Positions 7,858 through 16,453 of a stretch of 64,000 bases of DNA are shown one piece after another. This DNA comes from CAIQJJ01 sp049325275. Lineage in GTDB: Bacteria > Chloroflexota > Anaerolineae > Anaerolineales > UBA4823. Both the position numbers and the translations under genes were made by a program. Within the stretch, counting starts at the first letter, position 1; every line of letters begins with the position of its first letter. The stretch lies in the NCBI GenBank assembly GCA_049325275.1, contig JBMOLU010000040.1, forward strand, positions 62,001 through 126,000, written 5' to 3'. A model generated the notes under the pieces. It did not search any database and was not told where the DNA came from. It saw nothing but the letters and a program-made list of their open reading frames with translations.

Positions 7858-10800
7858 TTTTGGCTTTCGCGGGAGACAACCGGTAAGTAGATACGTTCGC
7901 CGCCGATTAACAGTTGCAGTGCAACGTTCTGGCTGAAGCCGCCGCCGTTCGCGTTGACCTGGAGCGTGCAGGCTCGCGTCTCTGGCGTGCCGTCGTGGCT
8001 TGCGTGCAGCGTGACGCTGCCGCCGGGGACCAGCGTGTCGCTGCTCAACGTCACCGTCAGGTGCGATGATGGGCCGGCAACGGACAGCACCACGGGATAG
8101 GGCAGGTCGGTGGGGAACGTTTTTAGTGTGTAGGTGGCCGTTTCGCCGGGACGGATGGCCTGCGCGAAGGGGCTGGCTTGCAGGGTGTACCCGGCCTCGT
8201 AGCGCCCGATGTCGTAAGCACTGCCGCTGCGGTAATCGGCGATGCCGAAGCGATCGAGCAGGGCGGTGAGCGAGGCCGGCAGGCTGCTCAGGCCGGCGTC
8301 GATGGCGCTTGTACTGGCCGGTGTCAGGTGGAAATCGGGCCACGAGCCGTCGAACAGGTTGTGATCGGCGAGGTCGTAATCCCACACGGATGGGTCGCCG
8401 TTTACCCCGTGGTCCTCCCACGGCGTGGCCGCCTGTGCTTCCGGCAGGCTGGCGTAAGGCTTCCAGGATGATGACGAATGCGCTTCGTTGTATTCGGTCA
8501 CGACCATCGCCCCGGCGTGCCAGATGCCGCCATTTTCGTACGTGCGCCAGCCGTTGTTGTAATACAGGTTGTTGTCGATGAAGGTGTTCGCAGAACGTCC
8601 GGCGACGAGGCCGACCGACAGGCCAAAGGCTTCGTTGTTGATCAGGATGTTGTTGTAGATTTGCGTGTCCACGCTGCCGTGTGTGTCGTACTGCCCGCCG
8701 CCCAGGCTGATGCCGTAGAGCGAATTGGCCGCTACGTTGTTGGTGTAGATCATCAGGCCGTCGCGCCACACGCCGTATAGCGTATAGCCAAGATAAGCGT
8801 TGTTGTAGGCGATGTTGCGGTAGGCATGGATGCCGCTGGCATGATCGACGAACAGGCCGTAGGCGCCCATGCCGCGGATTTCACTGCCTTCCCCACCCGT
8901 ATACCGCTGGCGTTTCTCCGAAACGTACGACCAGCCGATGGTGTCGCGGAAGATGTTCCCGATGACGAGTACATCCCGGAAGACGTGATGGTCGGGCGGG
9001 GACCCCCAGAATTTCAACTCGCCGCAGTCGGTGGTAAGCTGGCAGGACTTTTCAAAGAGATTGTCTTTGATCAGAATTTCGCCGGTTTTGATTTCGCTCG
9101 CATCGAAGCCGTAGGTCTTTTCAGATTGGATCACCGAGCGGGAAAACTGCACACCGTTGTGCCCGATGTGATGGACGTGGTTGTTCTCGAAGCGCAACTG
9201 GTTGGCAAAACCGAACGACAGCCCGACGGCATTGTCGCCATCGGTGCGAAAACCCAGGTGATGGAATTCGTTGCCGCGGATCAGGGTGTTACGGATGCCG
9301 GGGTGGACGAACGCATCGGCGGCCGGGCCGTTTTCCCACCAGTCGAGCAGGCGCATGCCCTGGCTGTCGGTGTAGGCCACTTCGGAGTTTTCGAGCGTGA
9401 AGCTGTCGATGACATTGCCGGCCGGCTCGCCGGCGGCGACGTTTTGCTCCACGTACACGCCATAATTGGCGTACTGTACCAGCAGGTTGCGCAGCGTGTT
9501 GCCGTAGGATTTGTGCTCCGTCCAGTTGTGCAGCGTGACGCCGCGCCGGTTGACGATCTCGACCGTCAGGCCATCCAGGGTAACGTAAGAGCGGTTTTGC
9601 AGGTCGATACCGTCGCCGCGGCGTGAGATTTCGATGTTTTGTGCGCCCGGGTTGCCCGGCGTGGCAGGCCACAGGTAGAGCCGTTTGTTGGGCGTGTCGT
9701 ACCACCATTCGCCGGGGGTGTCGAGCAGGCTGGCTTTGTTCTCGACGAAATACTTCGTGCCCCAGCCCAGGCCTGGGTTGCCGCTGCCGCCGTCGTGTTC
9801 GCAGATCGCATTGACCGTGATCCGGCCGCTGCCGACGTCGTGCGCGGTAATCGTACGGCTGTAGACGTAATGTCCCTGGAAGGTGTCGATAGCGATCAGC
9901 CTGGCCCCGGTCAGGTCGCCGAGGGTGGCCAGGTTGCCGGGTTCGACGCCTGTCGGCGCACTGTCGTTGTTGCGGTCGGTCAACTGGGTCATCGAACGCT
10001 GCGGCAGGTCGCAGTTGTGATCGCTGTCCGTGGCCGGGTCACAGGCCGCAGGGGCCGCTCCGCCGTCGGCCGCCCACCAGAACTCGTGGGTTTTCCATTC
10101 GTGGGTTACGCCCCAGTCCGGTTCGCGCGCCAGGGGCAGGCGCGTGCCCGGTCCGCTTCCTTCTCCCATCCCGGCGGCGGCAAACTGGATGACGAAGCGT
10201 GGCGACCCGCTCATTCCCCAACTCGAAAGATCGGCAGTGTAGATATTGGCCGGGTCTACGCCTGCGGGCAGGCCGATCGTGTTGGCGCTGAGCTGCGTCC
10301 ACGCCAGTGAAGAAGACGGCTCGGAGCCGCGGACCGTCACCGTGCCGGGGCCGTTTTCGGCCCGGTAGACCACTGCTTCGGCTGCCGTGCCGTTCAACAC
10401 TGGCCGGACCGTTTCACGGTACACGCCCGGCAGGATGTGCACGGTAGTGCCCGGCCCGGCGATGTCTGCGGCCTTCTGGATCGTGCGGTAGGCGCTGGAT
10501 GCAGTCAGGCCGTCGTTCTGATCGCTGCCCCGTTCGGCATCCACCCACAGATCGTCCACACGGGGCACCTGGAAGGCGACGTTGTCGAAGCGGATGGTGC
10601 CGCCGGGGGTGCTGCTGTTCTCGCGAATCTTGCCAAAGTAAACGATATCGCCATACGGGTCGGCGTGAACGATTCCAGTGGTTACCTTGCGGATCAGGCT
10701 GCCGTTGACCCACACGGCCACCCATTCATCGATGCGATAACCAACCGTGATCTGCTGCCAGCCGTCGCCGAGGGTGAAGGCGTGCTCGTAATCGTAGGTA

Positions 10801-11276
10801 CGGTCGCCGTCTTCATTGTTGGGCCAGGCCAGATAACCCTTGTAGCCCTCGCCCGGCGGTTTGCGCAGGTAGAGCGCCACCAACGGCGGCCACCATTTGC
10901 TGCTGTTGAGTACTTCGGCGATCGCCAGCGACGTGCCGGGTGGGTAGTAGTTGGGCGTCGGTTCGGGCAGGCTGACGCCGTTGGGGTTAAACCAGAAGCT
11001 CAGGTACCCCTCCACGGCTTTGGCCACTCCGGTGCGCCGGATGGAACTGTCGTCCTTCCCGACGGTGACGGCCAGGCCTGTCGAACCGTTGATGCCGCCG
11101 CCGGGAGCCAGCGCCACCTGGCCGCTCTGCCCCCATTCGGCCAGCGAGCCGCCCTCGAAGTCATCGGAGACGATATTCCACACCGCAGGGACGGTTTCGG
11201 CGGCCCGGGCGGGCCTGTGAAAGGAGAACAGGTTGGCCAGCATCGCCAACAGGATCAATACGCGCAGGGTTTTCAT
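7833..11276 (-). CDS. Large secreted beta-helix protein with LamG-like N-domain; IYLPVVSR near C-terminus
   Basis: This is a 1147-aa protein. It has a signal peptide (MKTLRVLILLAMLANLFSF), a concanavalin/LamG-like domain at about 35-230 (WNIVSDDFEGGSLAEWG; WVNGSLIRKV; GTIRFDNVAFQVP), then a long beta-helix from about 240 (DLWVDAERGSDQNDGLTASS, RTIQKAADIAGPGTTVHILP) with coils such as LIRGNEFHHLGF and QIYNNILINNEAFG. Residues about 1045-1125 form an Ig-like domain. The YLPV motif is present but not terminal: IYLPVVSR is followed by an 11-residue tail (ESQKPSPAKLP) coded by a palindromic stretch that continues into the intergenic repeat. This looks like loss of the original stop codon and read-through into repeat DNA. 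The gene lies 9 bp after the next upstream gene. Function is probably polysaccharide binding or cleavage. Confidence 0.85.
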   Translation of the reverse strand: MKTLRVLILLAMLANLFSFHRPARAAETVPAVWNIVSDDFEGGSLAEWGQSGQVALAPGGGINGSTGLAVTVGKDDSSIRRTGVAKAVEGYLSFWFNPNGVSLPEPTPNYYPPGTSLAIAEVLNSSKWWPPLVALYLRKPPGEGYKGYLAWPNNEDGDRTYDYEHAFTLGDGWQQITVGYRIDEWVAVWVNGSLIRKVTTGIVHADPYGDIVYFGKIRENSSTPGGTIRFDNVAFQVPRVDDLWVDAERGSDQNDGLTASSAYRTIQKAADIAGPGTTVHILPGVYRETVRPVLNGTAAEAVVYRAENGPGTVTVRGSEPSSSLAWTQLSANTIGLPAGVDPANIYTADLSSWGMSGSPRFVIQFAAAGMGEGSGPGTRLPLAREPDWGVTHEWKTHEFWWAADGGAAPAACDPATDSDHNCDLPQRSMTQLTDRNNDSAPTGVEPGNLATLGDLTGARLIAIDTFQGHYVYSRTITAHDVGSGRITVNAICEHDGGSGNPGLGWGTKYFVENKASLLDTPGEWWYDTPNKRLYLWPATPGNPGAQNIEISRRGDGIDLQNRSYVTLDGLTVEIVNRRGVTLHNWTEHKSYGNTLRNLLVQYANYGVYVEQNVAAGEPAGNVIDSFTLENSEVAYTDSQGMRLLDWWENGPAADAFVHPGIRNTLIRGNEFHHLGFRTDGDNAVGLSFGFANQLRFENNHVHHIGHNGVQFSRSVIQSEKTYGFDASEIKTGEILIKDNLFEKSCQLTTDCGELKFWGSPPDHHVFRDVLVIGNIFRDTIGWSYVSEKRQRYTGGEGSEIRGMGAYGLFVDHASGIHAYRNIAYNNAYLGYTLYGVWRDGLMIYTNNVAANSLYGISLGGGQYDTHGSVDTQIYNNILINNEAFGLSVGLVAGRSANTFIDNNLYYNNGWRTYENGGIWHAGAMVVTEYNEAHSSSSWKPYASLPEAQAATPWEDHGVNGDPSVWDYDLADHNLFDGSWPDFHLTPASTSAIDAGLSSLPASLTALLDRFGIADYRSGSAYDIGRYEAGYTLQASPFAQAIRPGETATYTLKTFPTDLPYPVVLSVAGPSSHLTVTLSSDTLVPGGSVTLHASHDGTPETRACTLQVNANGGGFSQNVALQLLIGGERIYLPVVSRESQKPSPAKLP

Positions 11277-11285
11277 AGTTTCCTC

Positions 11286-14200
11286 TCACTTCTGAACCAG
11301 CGGCAGGTACACCTGCCCGCCGGCGCGGCGCGCCAGGACGATCCCATCCAGCGGTGCAAGCGTGACCGACGTAACCGGCCGCCCGTTGTTGTAGCGTGCT
11401 GCCGAACGCACGTGTAGGGCGTCGGCCACGCAGGGCGCTGCGCCCGAGCAAACCAGCCGCACGTAGGGCTGCTGTGCCGGGTCGAGTGCCACGACGGCCA
11501 CCGGGTGCCACGTATCGCCGCCCTGGCGTTGGTCGACGGTAAGGCTGGCCAACACCTCTGCGCCGGCCACGACCTCGAAGCGGGCATTGGCCGCCCAGCC
11601 GCCGGCGGCCGGGGCTGCCGGCCACCAGGCCGTGATCGTGTATACGTCAGCCGCCTGGACCGGCAAAGCCCAGCGCGCCTCGCCCGATGTGCTGTCGATC
11701 TCGTGCAGCTTGGTCTGCCAGGCGTGGTAAAAAGGCCCGCTGGCCTTCCATTCGCCGCTGTCGTAGGTTTGCTCGCTCCAGGTTCCGGCCGTGATCGTGA
11801 AGGCTTCACTGCTGTCGTCCAGGATGAATTCATCCAGGGGGGCCTGTGTTCCCGTCAGGCGGTGGTAGCCGCTTTCGATGCGAATGGTTTGTGTCTCCTC
11901 GGTTCCGTTGAGCAGCACCGTGCCGTTGGTGTAATCACGCCGCAAAACATCCGGCGGGTGAAAGCGCAGTTGCACGTCGTCGAGCCAGACGGTGCCGGTG
12001 AAGGCCCCGCTGAAGAATTGGATGCGGGCGTCGCTGGCCGTGGCGCTGGCTTCGAAGGTGACGGTGTACAGCCGCCAGGTCGAATCGATGGCCAGTTCAC
12101 GCCCCAGGCCGTAGTTATCCCAACCGGGTGCGTTTTTCGAGGCCCCCAGGCGCAGCGTGCGTTCCCGATCGGCTTTGGCCCAAAAGCTCAAGTCGTAGAC
12201 GGCGCCTTCGATCAGGCTGCGGGCGTCCTGGTTGAAATCGACGTGCCAGCTGGTGCCCGACGTGGCCGTCACGACCACCCGGGCAGAGAATTCGCCGGCG
12301 GCAGCCGTGGCGGCATCCCGCCCGACGCTCGCCTGGCAGCCGGCACCCGTGTTGGCCCAGAAGCGCCAGGGATCGGTGATGGCGCTTTCGAAGCTGCCGT
12401 TGGCGATCTGGTTGGGGCCGGCGTCGAAGCCCACGTCGGCGCGATAAGCCGGGCCGAGCGGGAAGCCAAGGTCGTAATCCAGCTCGTCGTACCACCAGTC
12501 GTTGCCGTGCCAGGTGTCGCCGAATTCGTGCGCGAAGTACCCGTCCGCCATCAGGGTCAGCGCCAGGCCGAAGCGCACGTGGGGATAGTACGTGCGGGCG
12601 AATTCGAGCGTGCTGGCGGGGATTTTCTCTTCCGGCGAATAGTCATAGCCGTAGGCGATCTGATCGACCGGAGAAGATTCGTACATCACCACCGGCGGTT
12701 GAATCGCCTGCTCCATCCAGGCACGGTAGCGATCCCAGGCGTCGGTGAAGGTGCGTTCGCCTTCGAGCACGTTGGCGGTCTCGAAACCGATACTGATGCC
12801 GTCGAACAACTCGGCAATGCCCGGCTCGTAGATGTTCATCGAGTGGCCGCTGACGATGGCGTGTGGCATCAGCTTACGAAAGGTCTCGATTTCGTGAAAG
12901 ACGCCCGCTTTCCAGGCGGCGTCCAGCCAGGCCGGGTCGTCTTCGATGCCGTCTTCATTGGCATCGATCCGTACGGGATTGCCGTAGATATCGTCCAGCT
13001 GCCACGACTGGGTGGTCATGACGTTGTCGAAGAAAACGCCGTCGGCCATCATCCCCGAGTCGAGCCAGCTTTGGTAGGCGTACTGCGCCTGGTACTCGGC
13101 AACCTCGAGCCTGGTCAGGTTCAAGCGATAGGAACCGGGCCAGACTTCGATCAGGTTTCCGTTCACGTCTTTCAGGTAGTAGTCGCTCGAAGGGATGTCG
13201 TTGTTCTCGACGGCGTTGATGGAAGTCAGGATGCGGATGTGCGGGTTGAGCAGGCGCAGCTGGCGGATTTCGTCGGCGCTGGCGCCAACACCCAGCCATA
13301 AATCCACGCGCGCCAGGTACTCCAGCGAGCGCTGGTTGTGGTTGCGCCATTCCCACCAGCCCCACAGGTTGCCGGTGCGCGGAAAATCCGGGTTGGCCGG
13401 CGACAGGCTGCGGTAGCGCAGGCGCATTGCGAAGTCGGGATGCGCCGCGCAGCGCACGTAGACGTCGTTGAGCCGGTTTGGGTCGGCATCGAGGCCCAGG
13501 ATGGTGACGGTGTGCGTCGTGGCGTCGGCCGCTTCGCCGAAGGGCGTCATGCCGGTATAAGGCAGGCTGGCGTTGACGCTGTAGGCGCAGCGGGTGGGCG
13601 TGATCGTCTCGACGGAGAGCGCAAACGAGGTTGCACCGGCCGGCAGTACGGTACTGGGCGGCTGCGGGTTGCGCACAGGGATGCCGGGAAAGGTCAACGG
13701 ATCGCTCGTGCAGGCTGTGCCGGTTTCACCGTTGGCGGCGGGCGTGAATTCGTAGGCTAGCGTGTCGCCGGGGGGCAGTTCGGCGGTCGGCAGCCAGGTT
13801 TCGTTGGGCCGGGCGGCTTCCTGGCGGGCGGCGCGGGCGGCAATCTCGGCCGGCGCGGCGGCGTGGCCGGAAATACGCACCTCGTCGATCCAGTAGTGGG
13901 CGGTGTTGTTCCACCACGGCGAACCACCGATGGCGAACTCGGCGCCGTCGCTTGCCGGCGGCCAGTAATGGTCTTCGTTGGTGTCGGCAGTCAAGACGCC
14001 GTCCACATAAAAGCGCATGAAGTTGCCGCTTGCCGAGTAGCTGAAGGCGATGTGGTGCCATTCGCCGGCTTTCCAGCCGTTCATCGACGCCTTGCCACCG
14101 TAAGCGCTTTGCCACTCACCGTTCACCGTGCCGCCGGCATAGAGGATGTGCGAGTCTTTGCTCTGGCCGATGAGCAGGTAGTCACCATCGGCGGCCTTGT

Positions 14201-14681
14201 AGAAGAAAAGGACGTGGGTTTGGCTGCCGAAAACCGGATCGTCGCCGTCGGCGCGCAGCGCCACCCACAGTTCGATCGTGCCTTCGTCCAGGGGAAGGTT
14301 ATTCTGGCGGGCGTATTTCAGGCTGCCGCCGTCTGCCAGCGCCAGCGCCTGGCCCCACTTGCCGGGTGCATAGGCCACGCTTTGCGCTGCAGCGGGCGTT
14401 TCGCCGTTGCCGCCGTTGGTGCTGTTGTCGAAGGGCAGCAGCAGGCCCTCGCTGACGGCCGTATCGGTGAGCGCCGATCCGTTGACCAGCCAATGGTAGC
14501 GGCTGCCCGCCTCGCCATCGCCATCGGGGTCAGCGAACCGGGCACTGCCGATGGCGTAGGTGTAGCCGCTCGATAAGCTCACGGCGGCGTCGCTGCACGT
14601 GGGTGGGGCAGCCGGGCGTGCTTCGCCCGGCTGGATGTTCAACAAGAAAGCAAGCAGGAGAAAAACGATGCATTTTTTCAA
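11286..14681 (-). CDS. Secreted LamG / GHL15-like glycoside hydrolase / CBM / golvesin-like protein ending YLPLVQK
   Basis: This gene encodes 1131 aa from a TTG start at 14681, chosen because AAAGGAG precedes it by 6 nt and the signal peptide (KKCIVFLLLAFLLNIQPGEA) starts there; an upstream in-frame ATG at 14813 adds 44 implausible residues. Domains in order are a LamG-like sandwich at about 75-285 (TIELWVALRADGDD; WHHIAFSYSASG; IDEVRISGHA), an Ig-like stretch to about 420, then a TIM-barrel-like region at about 430-760 resembling putative glycoside hydrolase GHL families (HIRILTSINAVEN; MMADGVFFDNVMT, with FFDN a candidate catalytic Asp; HAIVSGHSMN). A CBM4/9-like module follows (IANGSFESAITDPWRFW ... 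VWLDDVQLRF), then a golvesin-type carbohydrate-binding module (TAGTWSEQTYDSGEW; VADALHVRS). The protein ends QVYLPLVQK. The catalytic assignment is tentative. Confidence 0.8.
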   Translation of the reverse strand: MKKCIVFLLLAFLLNIQPGEARPAAPPTCSDAAVSLSSGYTYAIGSARFADPDGDGEAGSRYHWLVNGSALTDTAVSEGLLLPFDNSTNGGNGETPAAAQSVAYAPGKWGQALALADGGSLKYARQNNLPLDEGTIELWVALRADGDDPVFGSQTHVLFFYKAADGDYLLIGQSKDSHILYAGGTVNGEWQSAYGGKASMNGWKAGEWHHIAFSYSASGNFMRFYVDGVLTADTNEDHYWPPASDGAEFAIGGSPWWNNTAHYWIDEVRISGHAAAPAEIAARAARQEAARPNETWLPTAELPPGDTLAYEFTPAANGETGTACTSDPLTFPGIPVRNPQPPSTVLPAGATSFALSVETITPTRCAYSVNASLPYTGMTPFGEAADATTHTVTILGLDADPNRLNDVYVRCAAHPDFAMRLRYRSLSPANPDFPRTGNLWGWWEWRNHNQRSLEYLARVDLWLGVGASADEIRQLRLLNPHIRILTSINAVENNDIPSSDYYLKDVNGNLIEVWPGSYRLNLTRLEVAEYQAQYAYQSWLDSGMMADGVFFDNVMTTQSWQLDDIYGNPVRIDANEDGIEDDPAWLDAAWKAGVFHEIETFRKLMPHAIVSGHSMNIYEPGIAELFDGISIGFETANVLEGERTFTDAWDRYRAWMEQAIQPPVVMYESSPVDQIAYGYDYSPEEKIPASTLEFARTYYPHVRFGLALTLMADGYFAHEFGDTWHGNDWWYDELDYDLGFPLGPAYRADVGFDAGPNQIANGSFESAITDPWRFWANTGAGCQASVGRDAATAAAGEFSARVVVTATSGTSWHVDFNQDARSLIEGAVYDLSFWAKADRERTLRLGASKNAPGWDNYGLGRELAIDSTWRLYTVTFEASATASDARIQFFSGAFTGTVWLDDVQLRFHPPDVLRRDYTNGTVLLNGTEETQTIRIESGYHRLTGTQAPLDEFILDDSSEAFTITAGTWSEQTYDSGEWKASGPFYHAWQTKLHEIDSTSGEARWALPVQAADVYTITAWWPAAPAAGGWAANARFEVVAGAEVLASLTVDQRQGGDTWHPVAVVALDPAQQPYVRLVCSGAAPCVADALHVRSAARYNNGRPVTSVTLAPLDGIVLARRAGGQVYLPLVQK

Positions 14682-14754
14682 GGGATGCTCCTTTGGCGCC
14701 ATTTGAACGGTCCTGCCAGCGTTTGCTTGCACGTTCGGGCAACCGCGCCAAAGC

Positions 14755-16098
14755 CTATCGGGCGACCTGTGGCAGGAAGACCTGGTAGCCGTTGGCGATG
14801 ATGGTGACAGCACGCGTGATGGCCGGGTGTCCTTCGATCTGCAAGACGGCCGCGTTGGTCAGGAATTCGGCGCTTTCCGTCGTGACGGTGACGGCATAGG
14901 TGACGAGCACGGTCGGGGTTGGGGTCAGCACGCCCGTCCATCGCAGGGTGGGGGCCTGGCTGTCGTCGGCCGCGCCTGAAGAAGCTGTCAACGAGCCGGG
15001 GACGTAGCTCAGGCCGGCCGGGATCGTGTCGGTGAGCCAAACGGTGTTGGTAATGGTGGATGGGCTTTCGATGCGGACGGTGTAGGTGACGGTATCGCCG
15101 AAGGAAACCGCCGGCTGGCTGGCCGATTTGCTGGATTGGGAAAGATCGGGGGCGGCCGTCCATCCTGCCAGGCTGGCCCACAGCCACCAGGCGGCGTAGG
15201 CTTTCTGGTTGCAGTTAATCGCCTGGGAGTGGGCGCAGCCGACACTGTACCAATCGACGTCTTGCGTGTGTGTTCTTTGCCACTGGATTCCCCAGTTGCT
15301 GTCATCATTCCTGTCATAATGCCCATCGCCGTTTGTATCGTAATACAGTTCATCGTTGGCGTATTGGTCGCCGTAGTAATTGTCGTCGGGGTCGTAGAGT
15401 TCGATGTCGTAGAAGTCGTAGAGCACCTTGTTGTTGGCGATGGCGTACTGGCGGATCTGCTGGTTGCGCAGGTGCAGGTCACCGCTTTCGCCGGAGCCAT
15501 CCGCATGGCCCGTCATGTAAACGAAGGTGATGCCGGGGTAATCGGCTTCCAGTTGGGTCATGGGAGTCAGGTAGTGATCGATTAAATCTTGTTCGCTGAT
15601 CCCGCTGACCTGCCCGCACCACGACCAGATGACTACGTTGGTATCGGAATGAACGGTACCGCGCCCGGTAGCCGGATCGGGCGCACCGAGGTAGTTCCTC
15701 GTGATCTGTGGCCAGCTGCTGTTGCCCAGGTCCGTGCTGTAATTGTCATCCAGGGACAATCCACCGAAAGTGCCCTCGGGCAGCGCAAGGCCCAGCCCGC
15801 CGCCGTTGGCAAAATTGACCAGGCCGCCCATACCGTCGGTTAGCTGGCTGCCGTGCGACGTGTGCGTGTAGAAAATGTGCAGGTCTTGCTTGGCCTTTTC
15901 GATCCATTGCAGGGGGATGGCGGTAACGTCTTTCGTCGTGTGATCGATGATCAGCGGTTGTGAACGGGCCGCAAGCGAGGCGGGGCTGTTGGCTTGCGCC
16001 TGCGCCGGCTGCGTCCACTTTTCTCCTTGCAAGGCCCCCCAGGCCAGGCTGAACAGCATTAAGATGCTCAACAGTGTTTTAATCGATTTCCGTGCCAT
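14755..16098 (-). CDS. Secreted HTSHG-family protein of unknown function with DUF11 domain, ending VFLPQVAR
   Basis: This gene encodes 447 aa from the ATG at 16098 (AAGGAG 7-8 nt upstream), which begins the signal peptide MARKSIKTLLSILMLFSLAWG. Residues about 50-315 are homologous to the 29978-31003 protein, sharing I-I-D-H-T, the block Y-T-H-T-S-H-G-S-Q, W-S-W-C-G-Q-V-S, M-T-G-H-A-D-G, L-Y-D-F-Y-D-I-E-x-Y-x-P-D and a late C-x-H-S. Invariant His, Ser, Cys and Asp suggest a hydrolase, possibly with an SGNH-like layout, but I do not recognise the family. Residues about 320-430 are a DUF11-type repeat (SFGDTVTYTVRIESPSTITN; LTDTIPAGLSYVPGS). The last residues are QVFLPQVAR. It lies 67 bp downstream of the heparinase-like gene at 16166. 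Confidence 0.78.
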   Translation of the reverse strand: MARKSIKTLLSILMLFSLAWGALQGEKWTQPAQAQANSPASLAARSQPLIIDHTTKDVTAIPLQWIEKAKQDLHIFYTHTSHGSQLTDGMGGLVNFANGGGLGLALPEGTFGGLSLDDNYSTDLGNSSWPQITRNYLGAPDPATGRGTVHSDTNVVIWSWCGQVSGISEQDLIDHYLTPMTQLEADYPGITFVYMTGHADGSGESGDLHLRNQQIRQYAIANNKVLYDFYDIELYDPDDNYYGDQYANDELYYDTNGDGHYDRNDDSNWGIQWQRTHTQDVDWYSVGCAHSQAINCNQKAYAAWWLWASLAGWTAAPDLSQSSKSASQPAVSFGDTVTYTVRIESPSTITNTVWLTDTIPAGLSYVPGSLTASSGAADDSQAPTLRWTGVLTPTPTVLVTYAVTVTTESAEFLTNAAVLQIEGHPAITRAVTIIANGYQVFLPQVAR

Positions 16099-16165
16099 AA
16101 CGATGCTCCTTCTGATAAAAGTTTTGATCACCCGCCGCAGTGACGGGTGTGACGATCCGGTGCTT

Positions 16166-16453
16166 TTACCGCCACACCAGCGGCAAATAGATGGCCCGGT
16201 TGGTCGGCATGATGCGGATGCTGTCGGCCAGCAGGGGCGGGTCCGTGGTGAGCGTGATCGTGTACCAGGTGTAGTTGCTCAAGCCGGTCAGTTCGTAGGT
16301 ACGGGTAGCTTCGGGCAGCGCAGCGATGGGAGAAGGCTGATCGCCCGCCGGCCCCTCGTAGGCGATCGTCCAGGTGGTGGTCGCGGGCAGGGTGCCGTCG
16401 AGGTGCCAGTTCAGGGTGACTGCCCGGTTGCCGGGCATCCCGTTCAGGGTCAA
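16166..16453 (-). repeat. Copy C of the 95-aa FN3-like/YLPL C-terminal module
   Basis: Encodes the last 95 residues of the heparinase-like protein (LTLNGMPGNRAVTLNWHLD ... TYELTGLSNYTWYTITL ... RAIYLPLVWR). It is collinear with copies A, B and D with no gap, although the rest of the protein is an unrelated fold. Confidence 0.85.
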
